NCBI GenBank assembly: GCA_013287375.1
Contig: JABDDX010000016.1
Location: 1-39,803, forward strand
DNA length: 39,803 bases
Source: Bacteroidota bacterium
GTDB lineage: Bacteria; Bacteroidota; Bacteroidia; Sphingobacteriales; Sphingobacteriaceae
Direction of reading: 5' to 3'
The translations under genes and the position numbers were made by a program. Every line of letters starts with the position of its first letter. The stretch's first letter is position 1. This document shows, one piece after another, positions 26,637-36,591 of this stretch. The notes beneath the pieces were generated by a model. It searched no databases. It saw only the letters and a program-made list of their open reading frames with translations, and had not been told where the DNA came from.

Positions 26637-28146
26637 TCCCGCTCATTTCTTCAGGTATAGTAACACCTAATAGTTGAAGTACAGTTGGGGCAATGTCGCC
26701 AAGTTTGCCATCTTTTACCTGTTTAACGTCCTTATCAATAATAATGCAAGGTACTAAGTTGGTTGTGTGCGCGGTATTTGGTGAGCCGTCGTCATTCACC
26801 ATATAATCGGCATTACCATGGTCTGCTAAAATTATAAATGAGTAGCCATTAGCCAAACCTGTTTCTACTACTGCTTTTGTACAAGCATCGGCAGTTTCGG
26901 CGGCTTTTACTACAGCGCTGAATACGCCTGTATGACCAACCATGTCGGTATTGGCAAAGTTTAATACTATAAAATCAGGCCAGCCGCTTTCCAGTTCAGG
27001 AATTATAGCATCACGAATACCTTCGGCACTCATCTCAGGTTGTAAGTCGTAAGTAGCTACTTTTGGAGATGGTACTAATAAACGTTTTTCATTTATAAAC
27101 TCCTTTTCGCGGCCACCCGAGAAAAAGAAGGTTACGTGTGGATATTTCTCGGTTTCAGCAATACGGATCTGGTTTTTGCCTGCATCCTGTAAAACTTCAC
27201 CAAGGGTTTTTGTTAGATCATCTTTTGTGAATACTACCTGCACATTTTTAAATGTATCATCATAGGTAGTCATGGTAATATAATGCAGGTTAAGTGGGTG
27301 CATGTTATATTCAGGGAAAGACTTTTGCGTTAACGCCAATGTTATTTCGCGCCCGCGGTCAGTCCTGAAATTAAAGCAGATTACCACATCACCATCTTTT
27401 ATAACAGCTAAAGGTTTTCCATCAGCATCAACATTAACAATAGGTTTGATAAATTCGTCGGTTACACCTTTTAGGTACGACTCTTTTATTGCCTGATTAA
27501 CATTTCGTGTTGCTTCACCGTCGCCGTTAACCATCAGGTCGTAGGCTAATTTTACGCGTTCCCAACGATTATCGCGATCCATTGCATAGTAACGGCCAAT
27601 TGCAGATGCTATTTTAACCGGAGTATTGGAGATATGCTCCTCCAATTCGGTCATGAAATTTATACCTGATTTTGGATCAGTATCACGTCCATCTAAAAAA
27701 GCATGAATGAATACTTTTTGCAGATCATATACTCCCGCAGCATCGCACAAACCCTTTACATGTTTAATATGCGAGTGTACGCCACCATCAGAAACCAAAC
27801 CTATGAAATGTACATCGCGGTTATTTTGCTTCGCGTATTCAAAAGCATTTTTTAATACCGGGTTTGTTGGCAGCTCATTATCTAAAACAGCTTTGTGTAT
27901 AAGGCCCAGTTCTTGATAAACAGTTCGGCCGGCACCTAAATTCATGTGGCCTACTTCTGAATTTCCCATTTGCCCGTCAGGCAAGCCAACAGCCATACCT
28001 GATGCCTCTAATTTGGAGTGAGGATACTTCTCCAATAAAGAATCAAAGAAAGGTGTGTGAGCGGCTAATATAGCGTTCGACTGATCGTTACGGCCGTAAC
28101 CCCAGCCGTCTAAAATTATTAATGCAACTTTTTTCTGTTTTTCCAC
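26623..28146 (-). CDS. gpmI: 2,3-bisphosphoglycerate-independent phosphoglycerate mutase
   Basis: 507 residues, the cofactor-independent Mn-dependent enzyme converting 3- and 2-phosphoglycerate in glycolysis. Signatures: VALIILDGWGYG at the start, QMGNSEVGHMNLGAGR with the phospho-acceptor Ser, FLDGRDTDPKSG, CFNFRTDRGREITLAL, NFANTDMVGHTG and LADHGNADYM. The start is GTG at 28146, directly behind a TATATTTG box with a 4-nt spacer; no ATG lies close enough to replace it without cutting into the conserved N terminus. The lipoprotein gene follows with a 14-base overlap. Confidence 0.96.
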   Translation of the reverse strand: MEKQKKVALIILDGWGYGRNDQSNAILAAHTPFFDSLLEKYPHSKLEASGMAVGLPDGQMGNSEVGHMNLGAGRTVYQELGLIHKAVLDNELPTNPVLKNAFEYAKQNNRDVHFIGLVSDGGVHSHIKHVKGLCDAAGVYDLQKVFIHAFLDGRDTDPKSGINFMTELEEHISNTPVKIASAIGRYYAMDRDNRWERVKLAYDLMVNGDGEATRNVNQAIKESYLKGVTDEFIKPIVNVDADGKPLAVIKDGDVVICFNFRTDRGREITLALTQKSFPEYNMHPLNLHYITMTTYDDTFKNVQVVFTKDDLTKTLGEVLQDAGKNQIRIAETEKYPHVTFFFSGGREKEFINEKRLLVPSPKVATYDLQPEMSAEGIRDAIIPELESGWPDFIVLNFANTDMVGHTGVFSAVVKAAETADACTKAVVETGLANGYSFIILADHGNADYMVNDDGSPNTAHTTNLVPCIIIDKDVKQVKDGKLGDIAPTVLQLLGVTIPEEMSGNVLV

Positions 28147-28150
28147 AATG

Positions 28151-28158
28151 CAAATATA
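28151..28158 (-). promoter_or_regulatory. -7 box for gpmI, predicted leaderless GTG start
   Basis: The minus-strand sequence TATATTTG with spacer CATT precedes GTG (28146-28144). A TTG on the minus strand at 28180-28182 lies 21 bases upstream of the box, a spacing that suits a Bacteroidota -33 element. Confidence 0.68.
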
Positions 28159-28250
28159 AAATCAACGCGGTATAATCATCAATATATAATTCAATCATGC
28201 AACTTTTTTCTTAAATTGAGGTCGTATTAGGAACCAAACTATTGATCACC

Positions 28251-28646
28251 ATGAAAATTATTTACGTGTATTCGATCATATTACTGTTTTTACTGCCGCT
28301 TGGGGTCAAGGCTGACCCAATTGATAACATCATGCATATGCTGAGGCAAGGCAATACGCAGGAACTATCAAAACTATTTTCGGATAATGTAGAAATTACT
28401 GTTTTAGATGGTGATAATAGTTTAGATAAAACCACAGCAATACCTGTGCTGGATAAATTTTTCACCGACAATAAACCTAAAAGTGTGCGGCTTTTTCATA
28501 AAATAGATTCAAATCCTAATTATTTATTTGGTGTTGTTTTTTTGAATACCGATAAAGGCCTGTACCGCATCTCATTAACTTTAAGTAAGCACGATGCTGA
28601 AATGAAAATTGTTGAAATGAGGATAGAGGCGGAAAAAACTAAATAA
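28251..28646 (+). CDS. DUF4783 domain-containing secreted protein
   Basis: 131 residues from the ATG at 28251, which begins a clear signal peptide (IIYVYSIILLFLLPLGVKA). The mature part (DPIDNIMHMLRQGNTQELSKLF..., KSVRLFHKIDSN, YLFGVVFLNTDKGLYRISLTL) has the NTF2-like alpha/beta layout of the DUF4783 family seen next to nadC in Bacteroidota. Function is unknown. It precedes nadC by 36 bases, but nadC has its own promoter box. Confidence 0.8.
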   Translation: MKIIYVYSIILLFLLPLGVKADPIDNIMHMLRQGNTQELSKLFSDNVEITVLDGDNSLDKTTAIPVLDKFFTDNKPKSVRLFHKIDSNPNYLFGVVFLNTDKGLYRISLTLSKHDAEMKIVEMRIEAEKTK

Positions 28647-28661
28647 TAATCTAATTGTTTT

Positions 28662-28669
28662 TACTTTTG
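28662..28669 (+). promoter_or_regulatory. -7 box for nadC
   Basis: TACTTTTG, exact TAnnTTTG, 13 nt before the GTG start of nadC, in the short gap after the DUF4783 gene. Confidence 0.5.
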
Positions 28670-28682
28670 AGCTTCTTAAAAA

Positions 28683-29537
28683 GTGAATATTTTGGATAAG
28701 GAATACGTTGACCAGTTTATAATAAGTGCCTTAAAAGAAGATGTTGGTGATGGCGACCATACTTCGTTGGCAACCATCCCTGCCGGTACAATAGGCAAAG
28801 CAAAGCTTTTAGTGAAAGATAATGGTGTTTTAGCAGGCGTTGAACTTGCTGCTGAAATATTTCGTGTTGTGGATGAAGGCTTAAAAATGACAACTTATTT
28901 AAAGGATGGCGCCGATATAAAATACGGTGACATTGCTTTTGAAGTAGAGGGCGATGCCCAAAACATACTAAAAGCCGAGCGCCTGGTGCTAAATTGCATG
29001 CAGCATATGAGCGGTATAGCTACCAGAACCAACGAGATTGTTGATATTTTGAAAGGTTATAACACTAAAGTTTTAGACACCCGAAAAACTACACCAGGCT
29101 TGCGATACCTTGAAAAATGGGCAGTACGTATTGGTGGAGGTGTAAATCATCGTTTTGGTTTGTATGATATGATCTTGATAAAGGATAATCATGTTGATTA
29201 CGCAGGTGGAATAAGTGAAGCGATTGAAGGAGCGCGTAATTATTTAGCGGCTAACAACAAAAAATTAGCCATTGAAATTGAAGTGCGTAATATTGACGAA
29301 TTAGGAGAAGTGATACAAACCGGTGGTGTCGACCGAATATTGCTTGATAATTTCAACTTTAGTGATTTAAGAGATGCTGTTAATCTGATTGAGGGAAGAT
29401 TTATTACAGAAGCTTCCGGGGGTATTACAATTGATAATATACGTGAGTATGCGGCTTGTGGTGTTGATTATATATCAGTAGGAGCCTTAACACATTCTGT
29501 TAAAAGCCTTGATTTGAGTTTAAAGGCAGTAAAGTGA
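28683..29537 (+). CDS. nadC: Nicotinate-nucleotide pyrophosphorylase (carboxylating)
   Basis: 284 residues with a GTG start at 28683. It joins quinolinate and PRPP to give nicotinate mononucleotide in NAD synthesis. Signatures: EDVGDGDHTS near the N terminus, ERLVLNCMQHMSGIAT, DTRKTTPGLRYLEKWAVRIGGGVNHRFGLYDMILIKDNH, EIEVRNIDEL and EASGGITIDNIREYA. No nadA or nadB lies in the window. plsY follows after an 88-base gap. Confidence 0.96.
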   Translation: MNILDKEYVDQFIISALKEDVGDGDHTSLATIPAGTIGKAKLLVKDNGVLAGVELAAEIFRVVDEGLKMTTYLKDGADIKYGDIAFEVEGDAQNILKAERLVLNCMQHMSGIATRTNEIVDILKGYNTKVLDTRKTTPGLRYLEKWAVRIGGGVNHRFGLYDMILIKDNHVDYAGGISEAIEGARNYLAANNKKLAIEIEVRNIDELGEVIQTGGVDRILLDNFNFSDLRDAVNLIEGRFITEASGGITIDNIREYAACGVDYISVGALTHSVKSLDLSLKAVK

Positions 29538-29625
29538 TTGGTGATTTCTAATTAAAAAATTCATTTTACTATTTATTAGCGTTTACTATTTAAGTATGAT
29601 TACAATTTAGTAATATTGTACAGAG

Positions 29626-30273
29626 ATGATATCAATCTATTCGATTTCAGCGCTCATACTGGCCTATTTGTGCGGATCTATCCCAACTGCGGTTTGGATA
29701 GGGCAGGCATTTTTTGATGTGGACGTACGTGAATATGGCAGCGGCAACGCAGGCGCAACCAATACTTTTAGGGTTTTAGGCAAAAAAGCAGGTATACCTG
29801 TTATGCTTATTGATATTTTAAAAGGGTGGACTGCCACTAACATAGCTTATTTTATTGGCGTTTCAACAACAGGTGCTTATAACTCACCTGAATACATGAA
29901 CTACGCTTTAGCGCTTGGTATAGCCGCGGTTATGGGCCATTTGTTCCCAATATTTGCAGGTTTTAGAGGAGGGAAGGGTATTGCGACATTATTCGGTATG
30001 ATATTGGCAATTAACCTACCCGCAGCCTTGTTTTGCGTGGGGATATTTATTACCGTTTTGTTGATTACACGCTATGTGTCATTGGGTTCTATTATGGCTG
30101 GTTTTGCATATCCTGTATGCGTTACATTCGTGTTTCCCATGTATATACGGGCCGTAATAATTTACGGTATGTGCATGTGCTTGCTTATATTGGTAACCCA
30201 CCAAAAAAATATTGAGCGTCTTTTAAAAGGAACTGAATCCAAGGTTAACTTCTTTAAGCGAAAATCTGCCTAA
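29626..30273 (+). CDS. plsY: Glycerol-3-phosphate acyltransferase PlsY
   Basis: 215 residues with about five to six membrane helices. The signature motifs are YLCGSIPTAVWIG, REYGSGNAGATNTFRVLGKKAG and the GHLFPIFAGFRGGKGIAT loop. PlsY transfers an acyl group from acyl-phosphate to glycerol-3-phosphate in the inner membrane, the first step of phospholipid synthesis. A near-consensus box TAATATTG (29611-29618) lies 7 nt before the ATG. It converges on pabB. Confidence 0.95.
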   Translation: MISIYSISALILAYLCGSIPTAVWIGQAFFDVDVREYGSGNAGATNTFRVLGKKAGIPVMLIDILKGWTATNIAYFIGVSTTGAYNSPEYMNYALALGIAAVMGHLFPIFAGFRGGKGIATLFGMILAINLPAALFCVGIFITVLLITRYVSLGSIMAGFAYPVCVTFVFPMYIRAVIIYGMCMCLLILVTHQKNIERLLKGTESKVNFFKRKSA

Positions 30274-30324
30274 AATAACCTGCGTTTTTTGGAAAGGACT
30301 TGTTGATAAGCATGCGGATGGGTA

Positions 30325-31596
30325 CTAAACTATCTGCTGACCCAGCACTTGCAAAATAGCTTTTGCTTTAAGTAAGCATTCTTCATACTCTTGTTCGGCA
30401 TCGGCATGGTAGGTGATTGCGCTGCCAACCTGGAAGGATAAGTATTTCTTTGTAGCGTTATACAGAATGGTGCGTATCACCACATTAAAATCAAAATCAC
30501 CATCCGGGCTGAAATAGCCCATTGCGCCCGAATAAATACCGCGCTTACTGCGTTCAAGCTCTTCCATCAAACGCATCGAGCTTATTTTAGGTGCACCTGT
30601 CATGCTTCCCATCGGGAAGGTGTTTCTGATAACATCAATTGGGGTGATATTATTTTCGATCTCACAAACAACAGTAGAAACCATTTGGTGTAACTGATTG
30701 AAGCTGCGGATCTTAAAAAGTTCTTCAGCTTTTACGGTACCTTGTTTCGCGGATCGGGTAAGGTCGTTGCGTACCAGGTCAACAATCATTACATTTTCTT
30801 GCAGCTCTTTGGTGTGGCTGCGTAATTGTTGTTTGATAATTTCGTCTTCTTCGGTGGTTTTTCCTCGTTTTGCTGTTCCCTTTATCGGTTGAGAGATGAG
30901 TTTTTCATTACGCTTAGCCAAAAAACGTTCGGGCGAAGCTGATAAAATGTAATTGCTTCCCCATTTAAAAAATCCAGAGAAAGGGTTGGGGGATATTGCA
31001 TTCAGTTTTGAGAAAACTTCCAAAGGATCAATCGCTGCATTCTCCGCAAAGAACTCCTGACAAAAGTTGGTTACATAAATATCGCCACGGCTAATATGCT
31101 CTTTTATTTTGTTGGCAGCATCCAGGTATTCGGTTTTGCTAAACCGGGATTGGATGTTTATGGATGATGATTCTATGGTTTGATGAGTCGGATAATTTTG
31201 TATGGCATTCAAAACGAACTGCTCATCTTCTGAGATGATCTCAACTTGGTTTTCTTTGAGTATAATAAGATGTTTAGGCGCAAAAAAATAAAGATCAGGA
31301 AACTCGAGTTCATCTGCATTAGATGATGTTAAATTTTCTACTTCATTTTTCAGGTCGTATCCGAAAAAACCGGTAATCCAGCCTGGATTTTCGGTGCGAA
31401 AATCTGCCAGCTGCTCAAATGCATTTTCTGCATTAGCTATAAGCGAGCTTTTTACTTCAATCGCAATTAGTGCATCAAATTTGGAATATCGGTCAGGAAA
31501 ATTGTTTGAATCGAGGTAACAAACCGCATCAAAAGTAGATGCCCATTGCAGGGCTTTTTGTTTGAAGAGTTGCGGATTGGGTATTTGTGTGATCAC
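30325..31596 (-). CDS. pabB: Aminodeoxychorismate synthase component I
   Basis: 423 residues of the chorismate-binding fold. The motif PIKGTAKRG carries the Lys that separates PabB from TrpE (which has PIAGT). GSMTGAPKISSMRLMEELE and RGIYSGAMGYFSPDGDFDFNVVIRT are the conserved C-terminal active-site blocks. It converts chorismate to aminodeoxychorismate for folate, using a glutaminase subunit not found here. The start is GTG at 31596. There is no fused PabA or PabC domain. Confidence 0.92.
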   Translation of the reverse strand: MITQIPNPQLFKQKALQWASTFDAVCYLDSNNFPDRYSKFDALIAIEVKSSLIANAENAFEQLADFRTENPGWITGFFGYDLKNEVENLTSSNADELEFPDLYFFAPKHLIILKENQVEIISEDEQFVLNAIQNYPTHQTIESSSINIQSRFSKTEYLDAANKIKEHISRGDIYVTNFCQEFFAENAAIDPLEVFSKLNAISPNPFSGFFKWGSNYILSASPERFLAKRNEKLISQPIKGTAKRGKTTEEDEIIKQQLRSHTKELQENVMIVDLVRNDLTRSAKQGTVKAEELFKIRSFNQLHQMVSTVVCEIENNITPIDVIRNTFPMGSMTGAPKISSMRLMEELERSKRGIYSGAMGYFSPDGDFDFNVVIRTILYNATKKYLSFQVGSAITYHADAEQEYEECLLKAKAILQVLGQQIV

Positions 31597-31628
31597 TTTA
31601 TATATACAGTAGTATACATTAACCCTAA

Positions 31629-31721
31629 CGTCATTGCGAGCGATAGCGTGGCAATCCCCGGCTTTGCAGATTCTCTCTGTAAGTTTGGGATTGCCACGTT
31701 GTTACACTCCTCGCAATGACG
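31629..31721. repeat. Dispersed intergenic hairpin repeat (CGTCATTGCGAG type)
   Basis: The left arm starts CGTCATTGCGAG and continues through CGTGGCAATCCC. The right arm is GGGATTGCCACG through CTCGCAATGACG. The terminal 12 bases and the inner 12 bases pair perfectly; between them the arms differ in length by 5 bases. From memory, this sequence type occurs in many copies between genes in several Bacteroidota genomes. Here it lies directly after purA and may end its transcript. Confidence 0.82.
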
Positions 31722-31731
31722 TGAGGAAAAG

Positions 31732-33009
<1,278 letters not shown>

Positions 33010-33042
33010 TTAAATATCTATTCGATTGTTAATGAAAGGTGG

Positions 33043-33050
33043 CAAAGTTA
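33043..33050 (-). promoter_or_regulatory. -7 box for purA inside the end of fur
   Basis: The minus-strand sequence TAACTTTG, exact TAnnTTTG, 33 nt before the purA ATG. It overlaps the stop codon of the fur gene, which is transcribed in the same direction. Confidence 0.5.
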
Positions 33051-33515
33051 TATTTTTCTATCACAAAACCCTGCCTTAAGTTTTTCACAATTACCATAAA
33101 GGTTTAAAGAGTGGTGTTTTATCTCGAATTTAAGCAGATCACCCATCATACTTTGTATTTGTTGGATGCGCGGATCGCAAAATTCTACTACTTTTCCACA
33201 ATCCAGGCAGATGATATGGTCATGTTGTTTATAGCCGTACGACTTTTCGAACTGGGCCATGTTTTTACCAAACTGATGTTTGGTAACCAAATCGCACGAT
33301 ACCAATAGTTCTAAAGTATTGTACACCGTAGCGCGGCTTACACGGTATTTTTTATTTTTCATGTGGATGTACAACGACTCCACGTCAAAGTGATCACTTC
33401 TGGAATAAATTTCTTCGAGTATGGCAAAACGCTCAGGGGTTTTCCTGAGGTTTTTATTTTCGAGATAAGCCTCAAAAATTTTCTTAACCAATGCAATGGT
33501 TTCTACTTGCGACAT
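33048..33515 (-). CDS. Fur family transcriptional regulator
   Basis: 155 residues. Winged-helix segment [22 protein letters not shown], then the dimerisation domain with [18 protein letters not shown] (CxxC) and a C-terminal Cys pair ([10 protein letters not shown]). This resembles Fur/PerR of Bacteroidota more than the Zur-like protein at 12617. It binds DNA as a metal-loaded dimer; iron or peroxide sensing is likely but not proven. purA lies 38 bases downstream on the same strand. Confidence 0.88.
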   Translation of the reverse strand: MSQVETIALVKKIFEAYLENKNLRKTPERFAILEEIYSRSDHFDVESLYIHMKNKKYRVSRATVYNTLELLVSCDLVTKHQFGKNMAQFEKSYGYKQHDHIICLDCGKVVEFCDPRIQQIQSMMGDLLKFEIKHHSLNLYGNCEKLKAGFCDRKI

Positions 33516-33561
33516 TATTGGATTATTAACTTGTAAAGGTAGTTAATTTGTTGATTAAGTT

Positions 33562-33628
33562 GATTAAGTGAGTAGGTTACTCATGATTTTTTGACTGAAA
33601 TTAAACTTAATCAACCTACTCACTAATC
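33562..33628. repeat. Intergenic inverted repeat between rel and fur
   Basis: GATTAAGTGAGTAGGTT (33562-33578) and AACCTACTCACTAATC (33613-33628) are complementary except for one extra A, with a 34-base loop. It lies between the rel stop and the fur start on the minus strand. It could end fur-distal transcription or be a dispersed element. Confidence 0.65.
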
Positions 33629-33647
33629 ACTTATTTAACTATTTTCT

Positions 33648-35867
33648 TTAAGATGCTTTTTCTATTGAATCAAAACGGGTAACGGTGCTGATGCCTTTTA
33701 TCATCTTTAAACGTTTGGTCAGGTTGTCAAGGTGATGTGTATCGTTAACATAAATCATTACAGTTCCTTCAAAAATTCCGTTATCACTATCAACAGTAAT
33801 AGAGCGTATGTTTACTTTAAAATCGTGTGATATTACGGTAGTTAGCTGATTTATTAAGCCAACCTCGTCAATGCCCGTAATACGCAGGCCGGTTAAAAAT
33901 GCAAGCTCCTGTTGGTTTGTCCATTTGGCTTTTACCACACGGTAGCCATAATTTGCCATCAATTTAGCAGCATTAGGGCAATTGGTGCGGTGTATTTTTA
34001 TACCATCGCTCACAGTAACAAAACCAAAAACATCATCACCGGGGATAGGGTTACAGCAGTTGGCTAGCTTGTAGTCAATCTTCTGCATATCCTCGCCGAT
34101 CAAAAGCATATCTGCATCTTTTGCTTTCAGGGTTCTTACCAGGCTTTGTACCTGCTCAGCTTCTATTTTATCCTGCGGCTTGTTTTCTATTACCTTTTCA
34201 GATGCCTGATACTCCTTCAGGTCCTTCATGTCGATAGTGCCTTTCGCTACCTCGAAAAACAGATCGAGTGTTGACGGCAGCTTAAAATAATAGCTAAGTT
34301 TATGTATGTTTTCGGAGTTGTAGGTTATTTTTAATGATTTCAACTTCCGCTCCAATATCTCTTTGCCGGTTTCAGCAATGCGGCGTTTTTCTTCTTTTAG
34401 GGATGATTTTATTTTAGCCTTAGCTTTTGCTGTAACTACAAAATTAAGCCAGTCTTCTTTAGGTACTTGCTTGCTTGAGGTGATGATCTCCACCTGATCG
34501 CCATTTTGCAATTTATAGCTAAGCGGTACCAATTTATGGTTTACTTTGGCGCCAATACAGCTGGCGCCTACATCGGTATGTATCTCAAAAGCAAAATCTA
34601 ACGCGGTAGCATTTAGTGGCAATTGTATAAGCGCGCCTTTTGGTGTGAAAATGAATATCTCGTCAGAAAACAAGTTCATCTTGAAATCATCCAAAAAGTC
34701 TAAGGCATTTGATTCCGGGTTTTTAAGCAGATCCCTAACCTTTTGTACCCAAAGGTCCAGACCACTATCGGTTGAAGATTCTTTGTATTTCCAATGCGCG
34801 GCGAAACCCTTTTCGGCAATTTCGTTCATGCGTTTGGTACGGATCTGTACCTCAACCCATTGTCCGCGTGGTCCCATTACTGTAGTATGTAATGATTCAT
34901 AGCCATTTGCTTTTGGCGATGATATCCAATCGCGCAAACGATCCGGATTAGGCCTGTATAGATCAGTAACTATGGAATATGCTTTCCAGCAATCGGCTTT
35001 TTCATTTTCCGGTGTGCTGTCCAATATTATCCTGATAGCAAAAAGGTCATACACTTCCTCAAAAGGAATGGCCTTTTTCTTCATTTTATTCCAGATGGAA
35101 TGGATAGATTTCGGCCTGCCAAAAACATCGGCAACCAAGCCCTGTCCTTCAACTATTTTCTTAACCGGTTCACTAAAATCACGAATAAATTTCTCGCGTT
35201 CGGCTTTTTTCTCGTTCAGCTTATTTTTGATGAATTGGTAGGTTTCGCGCTCCATGTATTTCATGGACAGGTCTTCCAATTCAGATTTTATTGCATATAA
35301 ACCCAGACGGTGGGCAAGTGGAGCATATAAATAAACTGTTTCTGACGATAGTTTAAGCTGCTTATCGCGCGGCATAAACTCCATGGTACGCATGTTATGC
35401 AGGCGGTCGGCAAGTTTTATCAGTATAACCCTAACGTCATCAGCCAGGGTAAGCAACATCTTACGGAAGTTTTCTGCCTGTAACGAGCTATTGGTATCAA
35501 ATACGCCGGATATTTTAGTTAGGCCATCAATAATTTTGGCTACTTTTTTACCGAATTCTCTTTCAATATCATCAAGTGTAACATCAGTATCCTCAACCAC
35601 ATCATGCAGCAGAGCACAAACTATGGATGTAGTGCCTAAACCTATCTCCTCAGCAGCAATTTGAGCCACAGCGATAGGATGGTATATATAAGGTTCGCCG
35701 GATTTGCGGCGCATATCAGAATGGCTCTCCAAAGCCATATCGAAAGCCTTGCGTATCATGCGTTTATCACCTTTTTCAAGGGTTGATTTACAGGCACGCA
35801 GCAAAGCACGATATCGTTTTAAAATCTCGTTCTTTTCAACTTCTAAATCTATCACCAAGTCTTTCAT
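33648..35867 (-). CDS. Bifunctional (p)ppGpp synthetase/hydrolase, Rel/SpoT family
   Basis: 739 residues. The N-terminal HD hydrolase domain shows YIYHPIAVAQIAAEEIG and HDVVEDTDVT (HDxxED), so hydrolysis should be active. The synthetase domain follows (YDLFAIRIIL, PNGYESLHTTV-type segment read as KANGYESLHTTVMGP, and the charge motif RLRD where bifunctional enzymes usually have RxKD rather than EXDD). Then a TGS domain (FIFTPKGALIQLPLNATALDFAFEIH), a Cys/His zinc-finger-like CCNPIPGDD, and a C-terminal ACT domain (TGLRITGIDEVGLINQLTTVI). It sets alarmone levels in the stringent response. Confidence 0.94.
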   Translation of the reverse strand: MKDLVIDLEVEKNEILKRYRALLRACKSTLEKGDKRMIRKAFDMALESHSDMRRKSGEPYIYHPIAVAQIAAEEIGLGTTSIVCALLHDVVEDTDVTLDDIEREFGKKVAKIIDGLTKISGVFDTNSSLQAENFRKMLLTLADDVRVILIKLADRLHNMRTMEFMPRDKQLKLSSETVYLYAPLAHRLGLYAIKSELEDLSMKYMERETYQFIKNKLNEKKAEREKFIRDFSEPVKKIVEGQGLVADVFGRPKSIHSIWNKMKKKAIPFEEVYDLFAIRIILDSTPENEKADCWKAYSIVTDLYRPNPDRLRDWISSPKANGYESLHTTVMGPRGQWVEVQIRTKRMNEIAEKGFAAHWKYKESSTDSGLDLWVQKVRDLLKNPESNALDFLDDFKMNLFSDEIFIFTPKGALIQLPLNATALDFAFEIHTDVGASCIGAKVNHKLVPLSYKLQNGDQVEIITSSKQVPKEDWLNFVVTAKAKAKIKSSLKEEKRRIAETGKEILERKLKSLKITYNSENIHKLSYYFKLPSTLDLFFEVAKGTIDMKDLKEYQASEKVIENKPQDKIEAEQVQSLVRTLKAKDADMLLIGEDMQKIDYKLANCCNPIPGDDVFGFVTVSDGIKIHRTNCPNAAKLMANYGYRVVKAKWTNQQELAFLTGLRITGIDEVGLINQLTTVISHDFKVNIRSITVDSDNGIFEGTVMIYVNDTHHLDNLTKRLKMIKGISTVTRFDSIEKAS

Positions 35868-35953
35868 CCTGCAGTTTTAACAAAAAATAAGTATAAAAAT
35901 TGTAACAAAAATTATAAATCAGGCCATATTTCAAAATACAAAATAAATTGCAT

Positions 35954-35961
35954 TATTTTTG
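35954..35961 (+). promoter_or_regulatory. -7 box for the DUF4294-gpx-bshB1 operon
   Basis: TATTTTTG, exact TAnnTTTG, 13 nt before the ATG at 35975. It overlaps the apparent upstream extension from 35948, which supports the later start. Confidence 0.58.
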
Positions 35962-35974
35962 TATAGGTAAAAAT

Positions 35975-36589
35975 ATGAAATTTATTGGTTTCTTGTTGGT
36001 GTTTTGTTGTATGGTTGGCGCTGCTATAGCCCAAGCACCAAAACCAGCGCCTATGAATATGGGCAAAAATGATACCATTAAAACCTATGTCACTATGCTT
36101 GATGGTAAACCCGTGCCATGGATAATGTATGGTGAAATAAGAATAGTAGATACACGTATTTTTAAGAGTGATGCCGACCGTGCTGCCTATAACCAATTAG
36201 AGTATAATGTGCGTAAAGTTATACCTTATGCACACTTTGCCGGTGCAAGATACCGCCAATTACAACGCGACCTTGCCCTTACGGCTGATAAACATAAACA
36301 GAAGGAATTAGTTGCTGCTTGCAATAACCAGATAAAAGATCTTTTTAAGAAAGAAGTTGAAAACCTGACAATAAGTCAGGGGGAAGTGTTGATAAAACTA
36401 ATTGACCGGGAAACAGGTAGCACCAGCTACGATTTGGTTAAAGAATTAAAGGGCGGCCTTGATGCATTTATGCTTCAATCTGTTGCACGGGTGTTTGGCC
36501 ATAACCTTAAAGAAACCTATGACCCTGACGAGGATAGGGACATAGAAAATATCCTTATAAAACAAGGATATGATTCGTCTAAAAATTAA
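35975..36589 (+). CDS. DUF4294 domain-containing secreted protein
   Basis: 204 residues from the ATG at 35975, which gives a clean signal peptide (KFIGFLLVFCCMVGAAIAQ). The mature part matches the DUF4294 pattern: VTMLDGKPVPWIMYGEIRIVD, then F-S-ADRAAYNQLEYNVRKVIPYAHFAGARY, and a helical C-terminal half. It is a conserved Bacteroidota protein of unknown role, probably periplasmic. It is the first gene of a tight three-gene unit: 2 bases separate it from gpx and 1 base separates gpx from bshB1. Confidence 0.85.
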   Translation: MKFIGFLLVFCCMVGAAIAQAPKPAPMNMGKNDTIKTYVTMLDGKPVPWIMYGEIRIVDTRIFKSDADRAAYNQLEYNVRKVIPYAHFAGARYRQLQRDLALTADKHKQKELVAACNNQIKDLFKKEVENLTISQGEVLIKLIDRETGSTSYDLVKELKGGLDAFMLQSVARVFGHNLKETYDPDEDRDIENILIKQGYDSSKN

Positions 36590-36591
36590 TA

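Noticed and set aside
26470..26670. A plus-strand frame encoding a peptide like the lipoprotein lipobox (SGLHDCKPDIK)
   Set aside because: It is the mirror product of the 15-bp inverted repeat at 26547-26586 and is antisense to gpmI and the lipoprotein gene.
35948..35974. Longer DUF4294 start at 35948
   Set aside because: It overlaps the promoter box and would put nine residues ahead of a clean signal peptide.
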